Notes: generated by a model not told the origin, from the sequence alone. DNA of 64,000 bases from Streptoverticillium olivoreticuli subsp. olivoreticuli (GCF_003391135.1 NZ_CP031455.1:3937001-4001000), one strand, 5' to 3'; counted from the stretch's first letter, positions 35,858 to 43,845 are shown. Numbers and translations: made by a program.

Positions 35858-36787
35858 ATGGGCGATGATTCGGAGTCTCCAGCGAAGGAGTTTGGCAAGG
35901 AGATCAAGTACGCCCGAGAGGCAGAGGGCTGGTCGCAACAGCAACTTGCCACCAAGCTGCTCTGCGGGCAGCCGTACGTCAGCAAGGTCGAGACAGGGCA
36001 GCAGCTAGCCAGCCCGCAGTTCGCGGAACAGTGCGACAGAGTGTTTGGCGCACGCGGCGTCTACGCGCGGATGCGTCGGCGCGCGGCCGACGCGGGCAAC
36101 CCTGTTTGGTTCATCCCTTACCTTGAGCTTGAGCGGGAAGCCCTGACGATCTGCGACTACTCCAATGCGTTCGTCATGGGGATACTCCAGACGCCGGAGT
36201 ACGCGGAAGCGGTCTACAGGTCCGCCCGCCCGCAGGAGTCAACAACCGCAATCAAGAAGGCGGTGGAAGACCGAATGCGGCGCCGAGAGGTGTTCGACGG
36301 CCCCAACCCGCCCACGCTGTGGGTGATCCTTCATGAGTCGGTTCTGTGGTCTGGCGTGGGCGGCCGAGTCACCATGCGGGGGCAGCTTCGACACCTGCTA
36401 GCGGCGTCTGAGCTACCCCCCATCACACTTCAAGTGCTCCCGTTCAGCGCGGACGCGCCCTCACGAGGGGTGCCGTTTATTGTGCTGACGCGACGGGACG
36501 GAACTGATGTCCTGTACGAGGAGACATATCAACGAGGGCAGGTGGACGACGCAGCGGAAGCGGTAGCCGAAGCACGTGCGGCGTACGAACGCCTACGTGC
36601 TGACGCCCTGGCTCCCGCCGACTCGCTAGCTCTCATTCGGCACGCAATGGAGGCACACGCCCATGAGCACCACCCGAGACTTCCCCCACCCGATATGGGT
36701 GAAGTCCAGCTTCAGTCAGGGCAACGGCGGCAACTGCGTCGAATGGGCCCCCGGGTTCGCAGCTTCCGGCGTCGTCCCCGTCCGTGA
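35858..36787 (+). CDS. XRE-family regulator with DUF5753-type C-domain
   Basis: 309 aa from ATG 35858 (GGGAG upstream). HTH_31-type helix-turn-helix at 10-65 (FGKEIKYAREAEGWSQQQLATKL, YVSKVETGQQLASPQFAEQCD), then DUF5753: FIPYLELEREALTICDYSNAFVMGILQTPEYAEAVY and LHESVL. Known: pairs with small DUF397 proteins in Streptomyces; linked to development or stress. Odd: the C-terminus runs 125 bp into the DUF397 gene and ends in Arg/Pro-rich sequence, whereas family members normally stop near HAMEAH. Confidence 0.88.
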   Translation: MGDDSESPAKEFGKEIKYAREAEGWSQQQLATKLLCGQPYVSKVETGQQLASPQFAEQCDRVFGARGVYARMRRRAADAGNPVWFIPYLELEREALTICDYSNAFVMGILQTPEYAEAVYRSARPQESTTAIKKAVEDRMRRREVFDGPNPPTLWVILHESVLWSGVGGRVTMRGQLRHLLAASELPPITLQVLPFSADAPSRGVPFIVLTRRDGTDVLYEETYQRGQVDDAAEAVAEARAAYERLRADALAPADSLALIRHAMEAHAHEHHPRLPPPDMGEVQLQSGQRRQLRRMGPRVRSFRRRPRP

Positions 36788-36890
36788 CAGCAAAACCCCT
36801 CAGAATCCCGCGCTCCTGCTCCCGTCCGGCGCCTGGTCCTCGTTCGTCTCTGCCGTCCGGGGCGACATGTTCACGGTGTGGACCGCGTAG
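36663..36890 (+). CDS. DUF397 small protein
   Basis: 75 aa. Family pattern: WVKSSFSQGNGGNCVEWAP, VPVRDSK, LLPSGAWSSFVSAVR. ATG at 36663 within the XRE gene, different frame. Known: DUF397 proteins partner the adjacent XRE/DUF5753 regulator, possibly as antagonists. No C-terminal extension. Confidence 0.9.
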   Translation: MSTTRDFPHPIWVKSSFSQGNGGNCVEWAPGFAASGVVPVRDSKTPQNPALLLPSGAWSSFVSAVRGDMFTVWTA

Positions 36891-36927
36891 CGCATCTTCG
36901 GGTCGATCGCACCTAAACGCAGAATGC

Positions 36928-36969
36928 CCCAGTTCCCGTCCCCCCCTGGTGAGAGGTGACGGGAACTGG
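36928..36969. terminator. Bidirectional hairpin between DUF397 and the capsid gene
   Basis: CCCAGTTCCCGTC (36928-36940) pairs perfectly with GACGGGAACTGGG (36957-36969), 16-nt loop, between convergent genes. Confidence 0.8.
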
Positions 36970-36984
36970 GTCTTGGTGGTGTCG

Positions 36985-37920
36985 TCAGCCGGCGAGGACG
37001 TTGGTCAGCCGGGCAGCAGCCTTCCCGCCGAACAGGGCGAGGCCACAGTAGAAGTCGATGCGCGTTCGGTAGACGGGCTTGTCGTGGGACTCGCCGAGGT
37101 CGGTGACCTGTACGCCGCCGTTGGTCAGGCCGGACACTCCGGCGTCGGCCTCGGTGGCCCCGAAGCGGACTGCGTAGATGTCCCCGGTCTGCTTGCCGCC
37201 GGTACCGGGCGTCAGCGGCAGCACATCGGTACCGTCCAGCTTCTGCCCGGCGTCCAGGAGCGGGATGCCCTTCCACGTGGTGGTGCGCTTGCCCGCGATC
37301 TCCTCACGCAGGAGTTCGCCACCACCGAGGCGGCGGAAGCCGGATTCGATCCGGGCACGGAGCGCAGCATTCATGTAGAGCGCGCCGTTGGAGCCGTTGA
37401 TGCCGCGCACCTGAGCCATCAGGGTGTCCAACAGGTCGAAGAAGTCATGGCCGTTGGTGACTGGCCCTGTCGCCTTGGCGTCCAGGACCTGGGGGCCGAG
37501 GAGCCGCTTCCGCAGGCCGTCGAAGCCCTTCGGATTCACCTCCACGTCACCGTTGAAGAACTGGTCGGCGAAGTGGACCGACGCGGCCTTGACCTTCATG
37601 GCGGTCTGGACGGCCCGCTGGTCGTTGAGGTTTCCCCGGGTCTGGACGATGAACTTGTCCACGTCCGCATCCCCGCCGAGGATGGCCAGCGTCTCGATCC
37701 GCTGGTTCAGCGTTCCCGTGCTCTCCGGGTACGCCTCATTCACGGCCCGGAAGGACACCCCGGGAAGAGTCGACTCCTCGTTGTACCGGTAGGCGTTGCC
37801 CGCCACCTGCATCAGGGGCAGCCGGTCCAGAATCGGGGACTCCTGCACGAACGTCTCGATGACGCCGCGCTGCAAATCGTCAAGGGATAGCTTCGCGGAT
37901 TCAGCAAGGGTAAGAGACAT
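36985..37920 (-). CDS. Phage major capsid-like protein
   Basis: 311 aa, ATG at 37920 with AAAGGAGGG upstream. Starts SLTLAESAKLSLDDLQRGVIETFVQESPILDRLP, and has the P-loop/A-domain-like end YRTRIDFYCGLALFGGKAAARLTNV, as in HK97-fold phage coat proteins. No N-terminal delta domain or fused protease. Known: coat protein assembles with portal, protease and terminase, none present here. Inference: either the element remodels a helper phage capsid (as capsid-encoding satellites do) or makes an encapsulin-like shell. An HNH nuclease gene precedes it. Confidence 0.72.
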   Translation of the reverse strand: MSLTLAESAKLSLDDLQRGVIETFVQESPILDRLPLMQVAGNAYRYNEESTLPGVSFRAVNEAYPESTGTLNQRIETLAILGGDADVDKFIVQTRGNLNDQRAVQTAMKVKAASVHFADQFFNGDVEVNPKGFDGLRKRLLGPQVLDAKATGPVTNGHDFFDLLDTLMAQVRGINGSNGALYMNAALRARIESGFRRLGGGELLREEIAGKRTTTWKGIPLLDAGQKLDGTDVLPLTPGTGGKQTGDIYAVRFGATEADAGVSGLTNGGVQVTDLGESHDKPVYRTRIDFYCGLALFGGKAAARLTNVLAG

Positions 37921-37936
37921 GTGTTCCCTCCTTTGG

Positions 37937-37967
37937 GGCGCTCACAATTGGAAAACAAGTGAGCGCC
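37937..37967 (-). promoter_or_regulatory. Hairpin in the capsid gene 5' untranslated region
   Basis: GGCGCTCAC (37937-37945) and GTGAGCGCC (37959-37967), perfect 9-bp stem with an A-rich 13-nt loop, directly before the capsid Shine-Dalgarno. CAATTG also occurs in the loop side and just outside (37945, 37967). May control translation or stability. Confidence 0.55.
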
Positions 37968-38087
37968 AATTGTTTTCGATTGATCGATGACCCACAGAAA
38001 CGCTCAGATGAGCCATGCGAGAAAGTCACCTCCCTGCCGATCAGCGTGGGGAGGGGCAGGGGGTACCCCCCTGGTCCGAATCGGACA

Positions 38088-38465
38088 TCACGACCGAACG
38101 GGCTTGACCTTCGCGGCAGCCCAACCGCCCGGCTGACGCTTCGCGGTCTCCCGGTTGTGACACTGAGTGCACAACGGCCTGAGTCGATGCGGCGCGTCCG
38201 GATCGGCCACGCCCTGAGCGACCAACTCACGCCGGGACAAAGGGAAATGGTCGGCCACCGTCGCCGTGCGCCCGCACAGCAGGCACCACGGGTTCCGGTA
38301 CAGGTATGCCTTACGGATGCGCTGCCAGCGCGTGGCATAGCCCCGCTCCGTGGTCGTACCACGCTGTCGTTCGGCCTCGCGTCGGTGAGCTTCACAGCGC
38401 CCGCCAGTGCGGGTCAGCTCAGGGCACCCGGGGACAGAGCAAGGGGGGCGGGGTCTACGGGGCAT
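38088..38465 (-). CDS. HNH endonuclease (phage type)
   Basis: 125 aa from ATG 38465, GGAGG eight bases upstream (an upstream GTG overlaps that site). Zinc-binding and catalytic pattern: CSVPGC, WCLLCGRTATVADHFPLSR with the DH pair, CTQCHNRETAKRQPGG. Known: in HK97-like phages a small HNH protein beside the terminase stimulates cos cleavage/packaging. With only a capsid gene next to it, this may serve a packaging role with helper terminase. Confidence 0.88.
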   Translation of the reverse strand: MPRRPRPPCSVPGCPELTRTGGRCEAHRREAERQRGTTTERGYATRWQRIRKAYLYRNPWCLLCGRTATVADHFPLSRRELVAQGVADPDAPHRLRPLCTQCHNRETAKRQPGGWAAAKVKPVRS

Positions 38466-38611
38466 GGGGGTCACCTCCGAACAACAGGGCGGGGGATCGA
38501 TTTGTCAGTCACGTATGGGTGACATGGCGCGTACCCGGGAAACGCGTGGGGCAGCCTCAGAGAAAGGCCAAGCAGCATCTTGGAGGCGGCTGCGAGAACA
38601 GGGAGGACGGC

Positions 38612-39004
38612 ATGAGTAACGGAGATAAGGCCAACGAGACGGCGACGGACGCCTTCGACTTCAACGTCGATGTGAAACTCGCGGTCAAAGACAACCCCAG
38701 CACATCTCAGTTCGTAAACATGACCATCGGCACCGTTCCGCCTGGCGCTACCCAGCTAGATGGTACGTGGCGCGGGGCACCCGTCTTCATCCTGTCTAAA
38801 GGGGGGACCTTCACCTGGGACGGCAGGCCGGGGCAGGAAATCGCTGCCCTTATCGACGGCGCATCTGGCGGCCTGGTCGTCAGCTTGCTGGGCTTCATTG
38901 GGGCCCCGGGCAAGCTCCCTGGGAGGGGCAAGTCGGGCATCGGCAATGCGCTCGACCCGGTCACCCACGAATTCCGCGAGGACATCACTTGGAAGATCAC
39001 CTAA
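38612..39004 (+). CDS. 130-aa element protein of unknown function
   Basis: ATG at 38612 with GGGAGG seven bases upstream. Acidic start, beta-rich FDFNVDVKLAVKDNPSTSQFVNMTIGTVPPGATQL, a Gly-rich IDGASGGLVVSLLGFIGAPGKLPGRGKSG, and a strand-like end. Neither signal peptide nor TM anchor is clear. Lies between the two HNH genes but in the opposite orientation. Confidence 0.6.
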   Translation: MSNGDKANETATDAFDFNVDVKLAVKDNPSTSQFVNMTIGTVPPGATQLDGTWRGAPVFILSKGGTFTWDGRPGQEIAALIDGASGGLVVSLLGFIGAPGKLPGRGKSGIGNALDPVTHEFREDITWKIT

Positions 39005-39103
39005 CCGCTATGTATCGGCTACCTCACCTTATTGCCAGGGCAGCACGCGAACTGGTGTGCAACCAGACCATTGACTGGCACACCGAGGACCAACCGGCCT
39101 AGC

Positions 39104-39454
39104 TCAGAACTGCGGATCAGCGTCCCCGAACTCCGTACGGGTCTTGAGCCCATGGCAGCCGTGGCACAAGACCTGAACGTTGCTGTCTATGTCCTCGCCA
39201 CCGAGGGACAGCGGGCGCACATGGTCCACGTCCACCCCGTCCGCGGGGAAGTCGTCCAGGCACCAGTCACAACAGCCGAGCCCCCGCCTGTCGAGCGTAC
39301 GGCGGAGCCGCGCAGCAGCGTCATACCGCACGGCCCGCCGTCGCCCTCGCGAACGCCGAGCCCGAACCGTGGGCCGACTCTGGTACTGCCGATCATGAAC
39401 TTCGCAGCGTCCACGGCGAGTTGCCGCCTCGCTGCACTCGATACAGCTCGTCAT
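39104..39454 (-). CDS. Second HNH endonuclease
   Basis: 116 aa. N-terminal CIECSEAATRRGRCEVH zinc-like knuckle, then CCDWCLDDFPADGVDVDHVRPLSLGGEDIDSNVQVLCHGCHGLKTR, the complete HNH (DHV-N-H) core. Different from the first HNH copy, so not a duplication. Nicking or packaging role possible. Confidence 0.88.
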   Translation of the reverse strand: MTSCIECSEAATRRGRCEVHDRQYQSRPTVRARRSRGRRRAVRYDAAARLRRTLDRRGLGCCDWCLDDFPADGVDVDHVRPLSLGGEDIDSNVQVLCHGCHGLKTRTEFGDADPQF

Positions 39455-40140
39455 CTGTCACCGCCTGGTGCTCGTTGTCGTTGCGTGCCCACCCCCGGAC
39501 TCGAACCGGGGCACTCTGCCGGTTGGTTACGGCGCACCTCTTCCGCTGGGTCAGTGGGCTCAATCCCCCGTCGCCGCTGTGTAGGCCGGTCAGGGGGCAC
39601 GCGTGGACGGGATCGCGCCGTCTCCTCCAGCCGGTTTCACCAGCCCCCGCCGGGGTCGGCTACTCGGGCCGGTGTGCATGCTGCACACCACACGCGTGAG
39701 TCTGTTGGGGCCCGAGCCGGCGGGGCCGGTCCGGGCTGTGTGGGGGCCGTACGGGCTTCCAACCCCGTTCGGCGCACTCGCGGACGAGTGGGTTACTGAT
39801 GGGCGGTACGGCCCCCGCATGCGTTGCCACACGACCCCCGCAGACCACCCCGAGTAACGCGGGGTGCGTGGTGCACGGGCAACGCTGAGAGAGAGTCGGG
39901 CACTCAGACCGCCAAGGTTCCCCCTCGGGGTGGGTGCGCGGTAATCCCGCTCTCACTGTGTTGTGGAGGCCAGTAAGTTCCTGCCCGGTCCGTCATGACG
40001 GAATGGCGGTTCAAGGGTCTTTCTGACTTTTCTTAGAAAAATAAGAGAAAAACAGAATCGGGCCCTGAACCGTCATACCGTCATGGCTCCGCCCGCTGGT
40101 GTCCCTCGCCGGCGCGGCAGGGGGGCGCCGCAGGGGGCTG
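39455..40140. other. 686-bp non-coding region between HNH and integrase genes
   Basis: No convincing ORF. Contains a tRNA-like sequence (39486-39559); an 11-bp inverted repeat GGGGGCCGTAC / GTACGGCCCCC (39742-39752 / 39806-39816); three CCGTCAT motifs (about 39991, 40069, 40077); and an AT-rich tract at 40018-40058 with TTTCTTA/TAAGAGA, exceptional for this genome. Candidate origin, excision control or non-coding RNA region. Confidence 0.5.
39486..39559 (-). tRNA. Degenerate tRNA-like sequence
   Basis: 74 nt: 7-bp acceptor (GCCCACT with GGTGGGC, one G-T), perfect T-arm CCCGG-TTCGAGT-CCGGG, discriminator A. The D-stem is weak and the anticodon arm gives only 4 bp (GCCG/CGGC) around an 8-nt loop, so no anticodon can be assigned. 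Decayed element tRNA or a tRNA-like structure. Confidence 0.35.
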
Positions 40141-41868
40141 TTACGCGGCGGGGGTGAGTGCGGCCTGGTGGAGTCGCATGCTGGTGCCCTGTGCGGGGGC
40201 GTGCTCGGGGACGTCTTCCTTCGCAACGGCTCCGGCGTTGGTGTCGACCTCTTCAATGCAGGGGTCGAGGTCTCCGGTGATGGTGAACTCGACGCGTCGC
40301 AGGTCGAGGGTGCGCCACCCGCCCCGAGTGCCGCGCTTGACCATCAGGCGGGCCCCTGTGTCCACGAGCATGGTGCGCTTGCCCTCGGTGTCGGCTGCGT
40401 GCCAGTCGTCCGCGTACGAGCGTCCCGTGGGTACGGCCTCGCGCCGGGGCTCGCGCTTCTCGCGGGTCTCCAGCTCGGCAAGGCGGGCGTCCAGGGCGTC
40501 CCCGTGGCGCTGCCAGGCTGCCTGTGCGGCTCTGGACTTCTGGCGTCCCTTCTGCGTCTGGTGCTCCTCGTACTCCGCCGTGGTGGTGTCGATCTCGGGC
40601 TGCGGGTCGTAGCCGGGTATCTCGGTGACTCGGGTGATCTGGACGGGTCCGGCAGCCTTCAGGAACTCCAGCGTGACGTAGTCGTCCACCCAGTCCGCGC
40701 GGACATGGGACGGGGCTTCACAGTGCGTCCCGTACTTGTAGGACGAGCACCCGTAGTAGCCGTTCTTCAGGTACATCCGGCTGCCGCACCCGTCGCAGTG
40801 GATGACGCGCAGCAGCAGCGCCGACGAGTCCTTGCGCCGGGGCGCCTTCTCCGCCGTGGGCTTGGAGGCGAGCAGTGCGCCCACCTGATCGAACTCTTCG
40901 CGGGTGAGGATCGGGGTTTCGGCGGCCATGACCGGGTTGCCCTGGTCGTCGCGCACCGGGTTCCCGGCGTGCATCTTCCAGCCGAGCAGCGCGGGGTTGG
41001 TGAGCATGCGGGTGATGGTCTGAGCACGCCACTGCGCGGGGCGCTTCTTCGGTTCGGCGGTCTCCGCCGGTGCAGCGTCGGCCTTGTTCTTCCGCCGGGC
41101 CTGGTACGCCTTCCAGTGCGCGGACGGGGACAGGACACCGTCGGCGTTGAGTCCCTGTGCGATGGCGTGAGTGGTCAGACCGGCGACCAGGGCGGCAATG
41201 ATCCGCTCAATGACCCGCACGGCGTCCGGGTCGGGGACGAGCGTCCAGCCGACTCCGCCGTGTTCGGCGGGCATGGGGGCGGGCAGGTAGCCGTACGGAG
41301 GCTGACCCCCGCCACGCCAGCGAAGGGCCATCTTGCGCATGGCTGCCTGCGCCCCGGTGACGCGGTCGCTGATGCTCTGGGTTTCCACCTGTGCGGCGAA
41401 CGCGAGCATCATCATCATGAGCTCGCTCATGGGGCTCATGGGGTTGCGGAAGTCGAACTCCAGCCGACCCCCGCCGATGCCCTCGGCGAACACGAGCATT
41501 TTGCGGTGCTCGCGGGCCCACTTCGCAAGCTCGTGCATGTCCTGCATGGATCGGATGGCACGGTCGAAGCGCCACCACACCAGGACGTCAAAGTCCTGCG
41601 GACGTGCGAGCCACCCGCCGAGCTGCGGACGGTCGAAAGGACCGACCTTGGACGCGCTTACGTCAAGATCGACGGCCTCCCGCAGGGACTCGCCCTCGCC
41701 GAAGCTGATTCCGAGGGCTGCGGCGGCTACGTCGTCGGCTTCACGCTGCCGCTCGGGGCTTGTGGTCTCATCCGTTCGGACCGACAGTCGGATGCACCGG
41801 ACCCCGCGCAGGGTCTCGGCGAACACGGTTCCGGCAACGGTTCCTACGTTGGGGGTACTGGTCTCCAT
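40141..41868 (-). CDS. int: Large serine integrase
   Basis: 575 aa from ATG 41868; an ATG at 41925 would add 19 residues. Resolvase domain: CIRLSVRTDETTSPERQ carries the catalytic Ser of the R-x-S type, followed by LVWWRFDRAIRS. Recombinase domain (GGGQPPYGYLPAP, LTNPALLGWKMHAGNP), zinc ribbon CDGCGSRMYLKNGYYGCSSYKYGTHC, coiled-coil region RQKSRAAQAAWQRHGDALDARLAELETREKR region. Known: catalyses attP x attB recombination without host factors; excision needs a directionality factor. The attP half-site begins 11 bp upstream of the longer start. Confidence 0.94.
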   Translation of the reverse strand: METSTPNVGTVAGTVFAETLRGVRCIRLSVRTDETTSPERQREADDVAAAALGISFGEGESLREAVDLDVSASKVGPFDRPQLGGWLARPQDFDVLVWWRFDRAIRSMQDMHELAKWAREHRKMLVFAEGIGGGRLEFDFRNPMSPMSELMMMMLAFAAQVETQSISDRVTGAQAAMRKMALRWRGGGQPPYGYLPAPMPAEHGGVGWTLVPDPDAVRVIERIIAALVAGLTTHAIAQGLNADGVLSPSAHWKAYQARRKNKADAAPAETAEPKKRPAQWRAQTITRMLTNPALLGWKMHAGNPVRDDQGNPVMAAETPILTREEFDQVGALLASKPTAEKAPRRKDSSALLLRVIHCDGCGSRMYLKNGYYGCSSYKYGTHCEAPSHVRADWVDDYVTLEFLKAAGPVQITRVTEIPGYDPQPEIDTTTAEYEEHQTQKGRQKSRAAQAAWQRHGDALDARLAELETREKREPRREAVPTGRSYADDWHAADTEGKRTMLVDTGARLMVKRGTRGGWRTLDLRRVEFTITGDLDPCIEEVDTNAGAVAKEDVPEHAPAQGTSMRLHQAALTPAA

Positions 41869-41935
41869 ACCTTTTGTGGAGACCAGCGAATTCCCCGTGC
41901 CCCTGACCAGCACAGATGCAACCATGGCCCGATCA

Positions 41936-41986
41936 CTCCAGAACTATCACTCTGGAGCATCGGGAAGGGGCGGGGCTGGGGAAAAA
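41936..41986. other. attR of the serine-integrase element
   Basis: Element half: CTCCAGAAC (41936-41944), 10 nt, GAGCATCGGG; core TCGGGAAG at 41960-41967; chromosomal half GGGCGGGGCTGGGG, matching the dispersed repeat. Probable crossover AG at 41966-41967. Confidence 0.85.
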
Positions 41987-42000
41987 GCCCGCCCGGCAGG
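41960..42000. repeat. Dispersed repeat, right remnant
   Basis: TCGGGAAGGGGCGGGGCTGG and the following GGGAAAAAGCCCGCC continue exactly the module that stops at 32360; compare 62179-62210. Confidence 0.85.
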
Positions 42001-42006
42001 GCTGAA

Positions 42007-42034
42007 GGGGTGCCCAGAGTTTTCCGGGCACCCC
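42007..42034. terminator. Terminator of the ketoreductase gene
   Basis: GGGGTGCCC (42007-42015) / GGGCACCCC (42026-42034), 10-nt loop, 20 bp past the KR stop. Confidence 0.8.
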
Positions 42035-42054
42035 TTTCGCGTGACCCGCCAGGG

Positions 42055-42840
42055 TCAGTAATTGCCCAGGCCGCCACAGACGTTGAGCGCCTGCGCGGTC
42101 ACGGCGGCGGCGTCATCGCTGACGAGGTATTCCACCATCGCCGCGACCTCGCGCGTCTCCACGTAGCGGCCCATCGGGACGCGGTTGGTGATGCGGTCGA
42201 AGGTCTCCTCCTCGCTCACGCCCCAGATGCCCGCGTAGTGCTCGCGTACCTTCTCCGCCATGGGCGTCTCGACGAAGCCGGGGCAGACGGCGTTGACCGT
42301 GATGCCCGTGCGGGCCAGCTCCAGGCCGAGGGCCTTGGTGAGGCCGACGACGCCGTGCTTGGAAGCGGAGTAGGGGACGGCGTGCACGACGCCCTGCTTG
42401 CCGCCGGTGGAGGCGATGTTGATGATCCGGCCGCGGCCCTGCTCCCGCATCCGGCCGGCGTTCAGCACCTCCTTGGTCATCAGGAAGACGCTGGTGAGGT
42501 TGGTGTTGATGACGTCGAGCCACAGCTCGTCGGGGATCTCGGCGGTGGCGCCGCCGCCGCTGCGTCCGGCGTTGTTGACGAGGATGTCCACCGGCCCGTA
42601 GCGCTCGACCGCGGACCGTACGTAGGAGCGGATCTGCCCGGCGTCGGCCACGTCGCAGACCGTGCCGTCGACGTCCAGGCCCTCGTCCCGGAGCTCCTTG
42701 AGCACCCCCTCCAGCCGGGCCTCGTCGCGTCCGCAGATGAAGGTGCGGGCGCCGAGCCCGGCCAGCCGCCTGGTGATCTCCAGGCCGATACCGCTGGTCG
42801 CGCCGGTGACCAGTGCGACGGGGGCAGGAGTGGTGGACAT
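42055..42840 (-). CDS. Type II PKS C9 ketoreductase (ActIII type)
   Basis: 261 aa, the ActIII length, ATG 42840 with GGAGG five bases upstream. SDR motifs: TGATSGIG at 12-19, NNAGRSGGG, and Y-x-x-x-K as YSASK in TGGKQGVVHAVPYSASKHG, ending ALNVCGGLGNY. Known: reduces the C9 carbonyl of the nascent octaketide with NADPH after the first cyclisation. Originally about 0.3 kb from the flavin reductase gene; now separated from KS/CLF/ACP by the inserted element. Confidence 0.95.
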   Translation of the reverse strand: MSTTPAPVALVTGATSGIGLEITRRLAGLGARTFICGRDEARLEGVLKELRDEGLDVDGTVCDVADAGQIRSYVRSAVERYGPVDILVNNAGRSGGGATAEIPDELWLDVINTNLTSVFLMTKEVLNAGRMREQGRGRIINIASTGGKQGVVHAVPYSASKHGVVGLTKALGLELARTGITVNAVCPGFVETPMAEKVREHYAGIWGVSEEETFDRITNRVPMGRYVETREVAAMVEYLVSDDAAAVTAQALNVCGGLGNY

Positions 42841-43029
42841 GTGACCTCCGTTGTCGAGAGTGCCGGGAGTGCGGCCGATCTGGCGGTGAGCCTCGCGGAG
42901 CCCCCTTGAGCTGCACTGGAGGGTGCGTGGACCACGCGCGGCCGGGTCCCGTCCACGCGCTCTCGACCGGCGTTCCAGCCGGGGGCGGCACAGTGGCGGT
43001 TCCTGGCGGTTTCCTGACAGGGGGTTCCC

Positions 43030-43845
43030 GTGTCCGTTCCTTCGCCGGCCGTGCTGCTGCCCGTGCGGCTCCTCGCCCCGTCCGGGCCCTGGGAGGAGGT
43101 GGTGGCCGACTGGGCGCGCGAGGGCACGGTCCTCGCGTACGGCGTGGTCCCCGAGTGGGTGCCGTCGTGCGGCGCCGACGCCGGACGGCTGGCCGCGGAC
43201 GAGCCCTGCCGCTGGGCGGCGCTGCGCGGCGAGCGGCTGCGGGCCCGGTTCCTCGCCTCGCGGTTCCTGCTGCGCAGCGTGGTGGGCGCGGTGACGGGCA
43301 CGGGCTGGCGCGGGGTGCGCCCGGACCGTACGCCGCTCGGCCGGCCCTTTGTCCGCGGGCTGCCGGGGCTGCGCGTCAGCCTCAGCCACAGCGGGCCGGT
43401 GCTGGCCGTCGCGGTGAGCGGGCACGGGGCGATCGGGGTGGACACCGAGCGGGCCGGGCGGGGCACGTCGCTGTCCCCCGCGCACATCTGCACCGCCGAG
43501 GAGGCGGGGCGGCTGGCCGGGCTGCGGGACGACGAGCGCGCGGCGGAGCTGCTGCGGCTGTGGACGCTGAAGGAGGCGTACACCAAGGCCCTGGGCGTGG
43601 GGCTGCGGCGCTCCCCGCGCAGTTTCGGTTTCGCCCCGGGGGTGCGCGGGCCCGTGCTCAGGGACGGCGGCGAGGGGGAGCCGGACCCGCACCGGCGGTG
43701 GTCGTTCGGCACCCGCCTGGTGCGGTCCGCCCTCCCGGAGCCGTATCTGCTGAGCGTGGCGGCGGCTCAGCCCGCGGACAGCGGGCGGGCCGCGGTCGCG
43801 TCCGGCCGCTCCGCGAGCGACATGTCGCCGCTGAGGACCGCCTGA
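43030..43845 (+). CDS. 4'-phosphopantetheinyl transferase (Sfp type)
   Basis: 271 aa from a GTG at 43030. Mg-binding IGVDTERAGRG near residue 135 and WTLKEAYTKALGVG near 178, plus LSHSGPVLAVAVSG: the three Sfp motifs. Converts apo-ACP to holo-ACP with CoA; the ACP at 19696-19950 is the likely client. Odd: its last 79 bp overlap, on the opposite strand, the 3' end of the SARP gene, and the tail (RAAVASGRSASDMSPLRTA) is not family-like. Confidence 0.93.
   Translation: MSVPSPAVLLPVRLLAPSGPWEEVVADWAREGTVLAYGVVPEWVPSCGADAGRLAADEPCRWAALRGERLRARFLASRFLLRSVVGAVTGTGWRGVRPDRTPLGRPFVRGLPGLRVSLSHSGPVLAVAVSGHGAIGVDTERAGRGTSLSPAHICTAEEAGRLAGLRDDERAAELLRLWTLKEAYTKALGVGLRRSPRSFGFAPGVRGPVLRDGGEGEPDPHRRWSFGTRLVRSALPEPYLLSVAAAQPADSGRAAVASGRSASDMSPLRTA

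Larger units (their letters stand above)
32353..41967. mobile_element. 9.6-kb integrated element with large serine integrase and lone capsid gene
   Basis: Bounded by TCGGGAAG direct repeats at 32353-32360 and 41960-41967. Contents: exported/TM small proteins, GntR, zinc-ribbon peptides, XRE/DUF397, capsid-like protein, two HNH nucleases, tRNA-like sequence, integrase. No terminase, portal, tail, lysis or conjugation genes seen. Removing it joins the outer flanks into a sequence identical over 28 bp to the repeat at 62173-62200 and puts the flavin reductase and KR genes back about 0.3 kb apart. Inference: a phage satellite or reduced integrative element. Confidence 0.88.

Noticed and set aside
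36985..37920. Capsid-like protein as a classical encapsulin
   Set aside because: No cargo gene (peroxidase, ferritin-like, desulfurase) nearby and an HNH gene upstream points to phage origin; left as an open alternative only.
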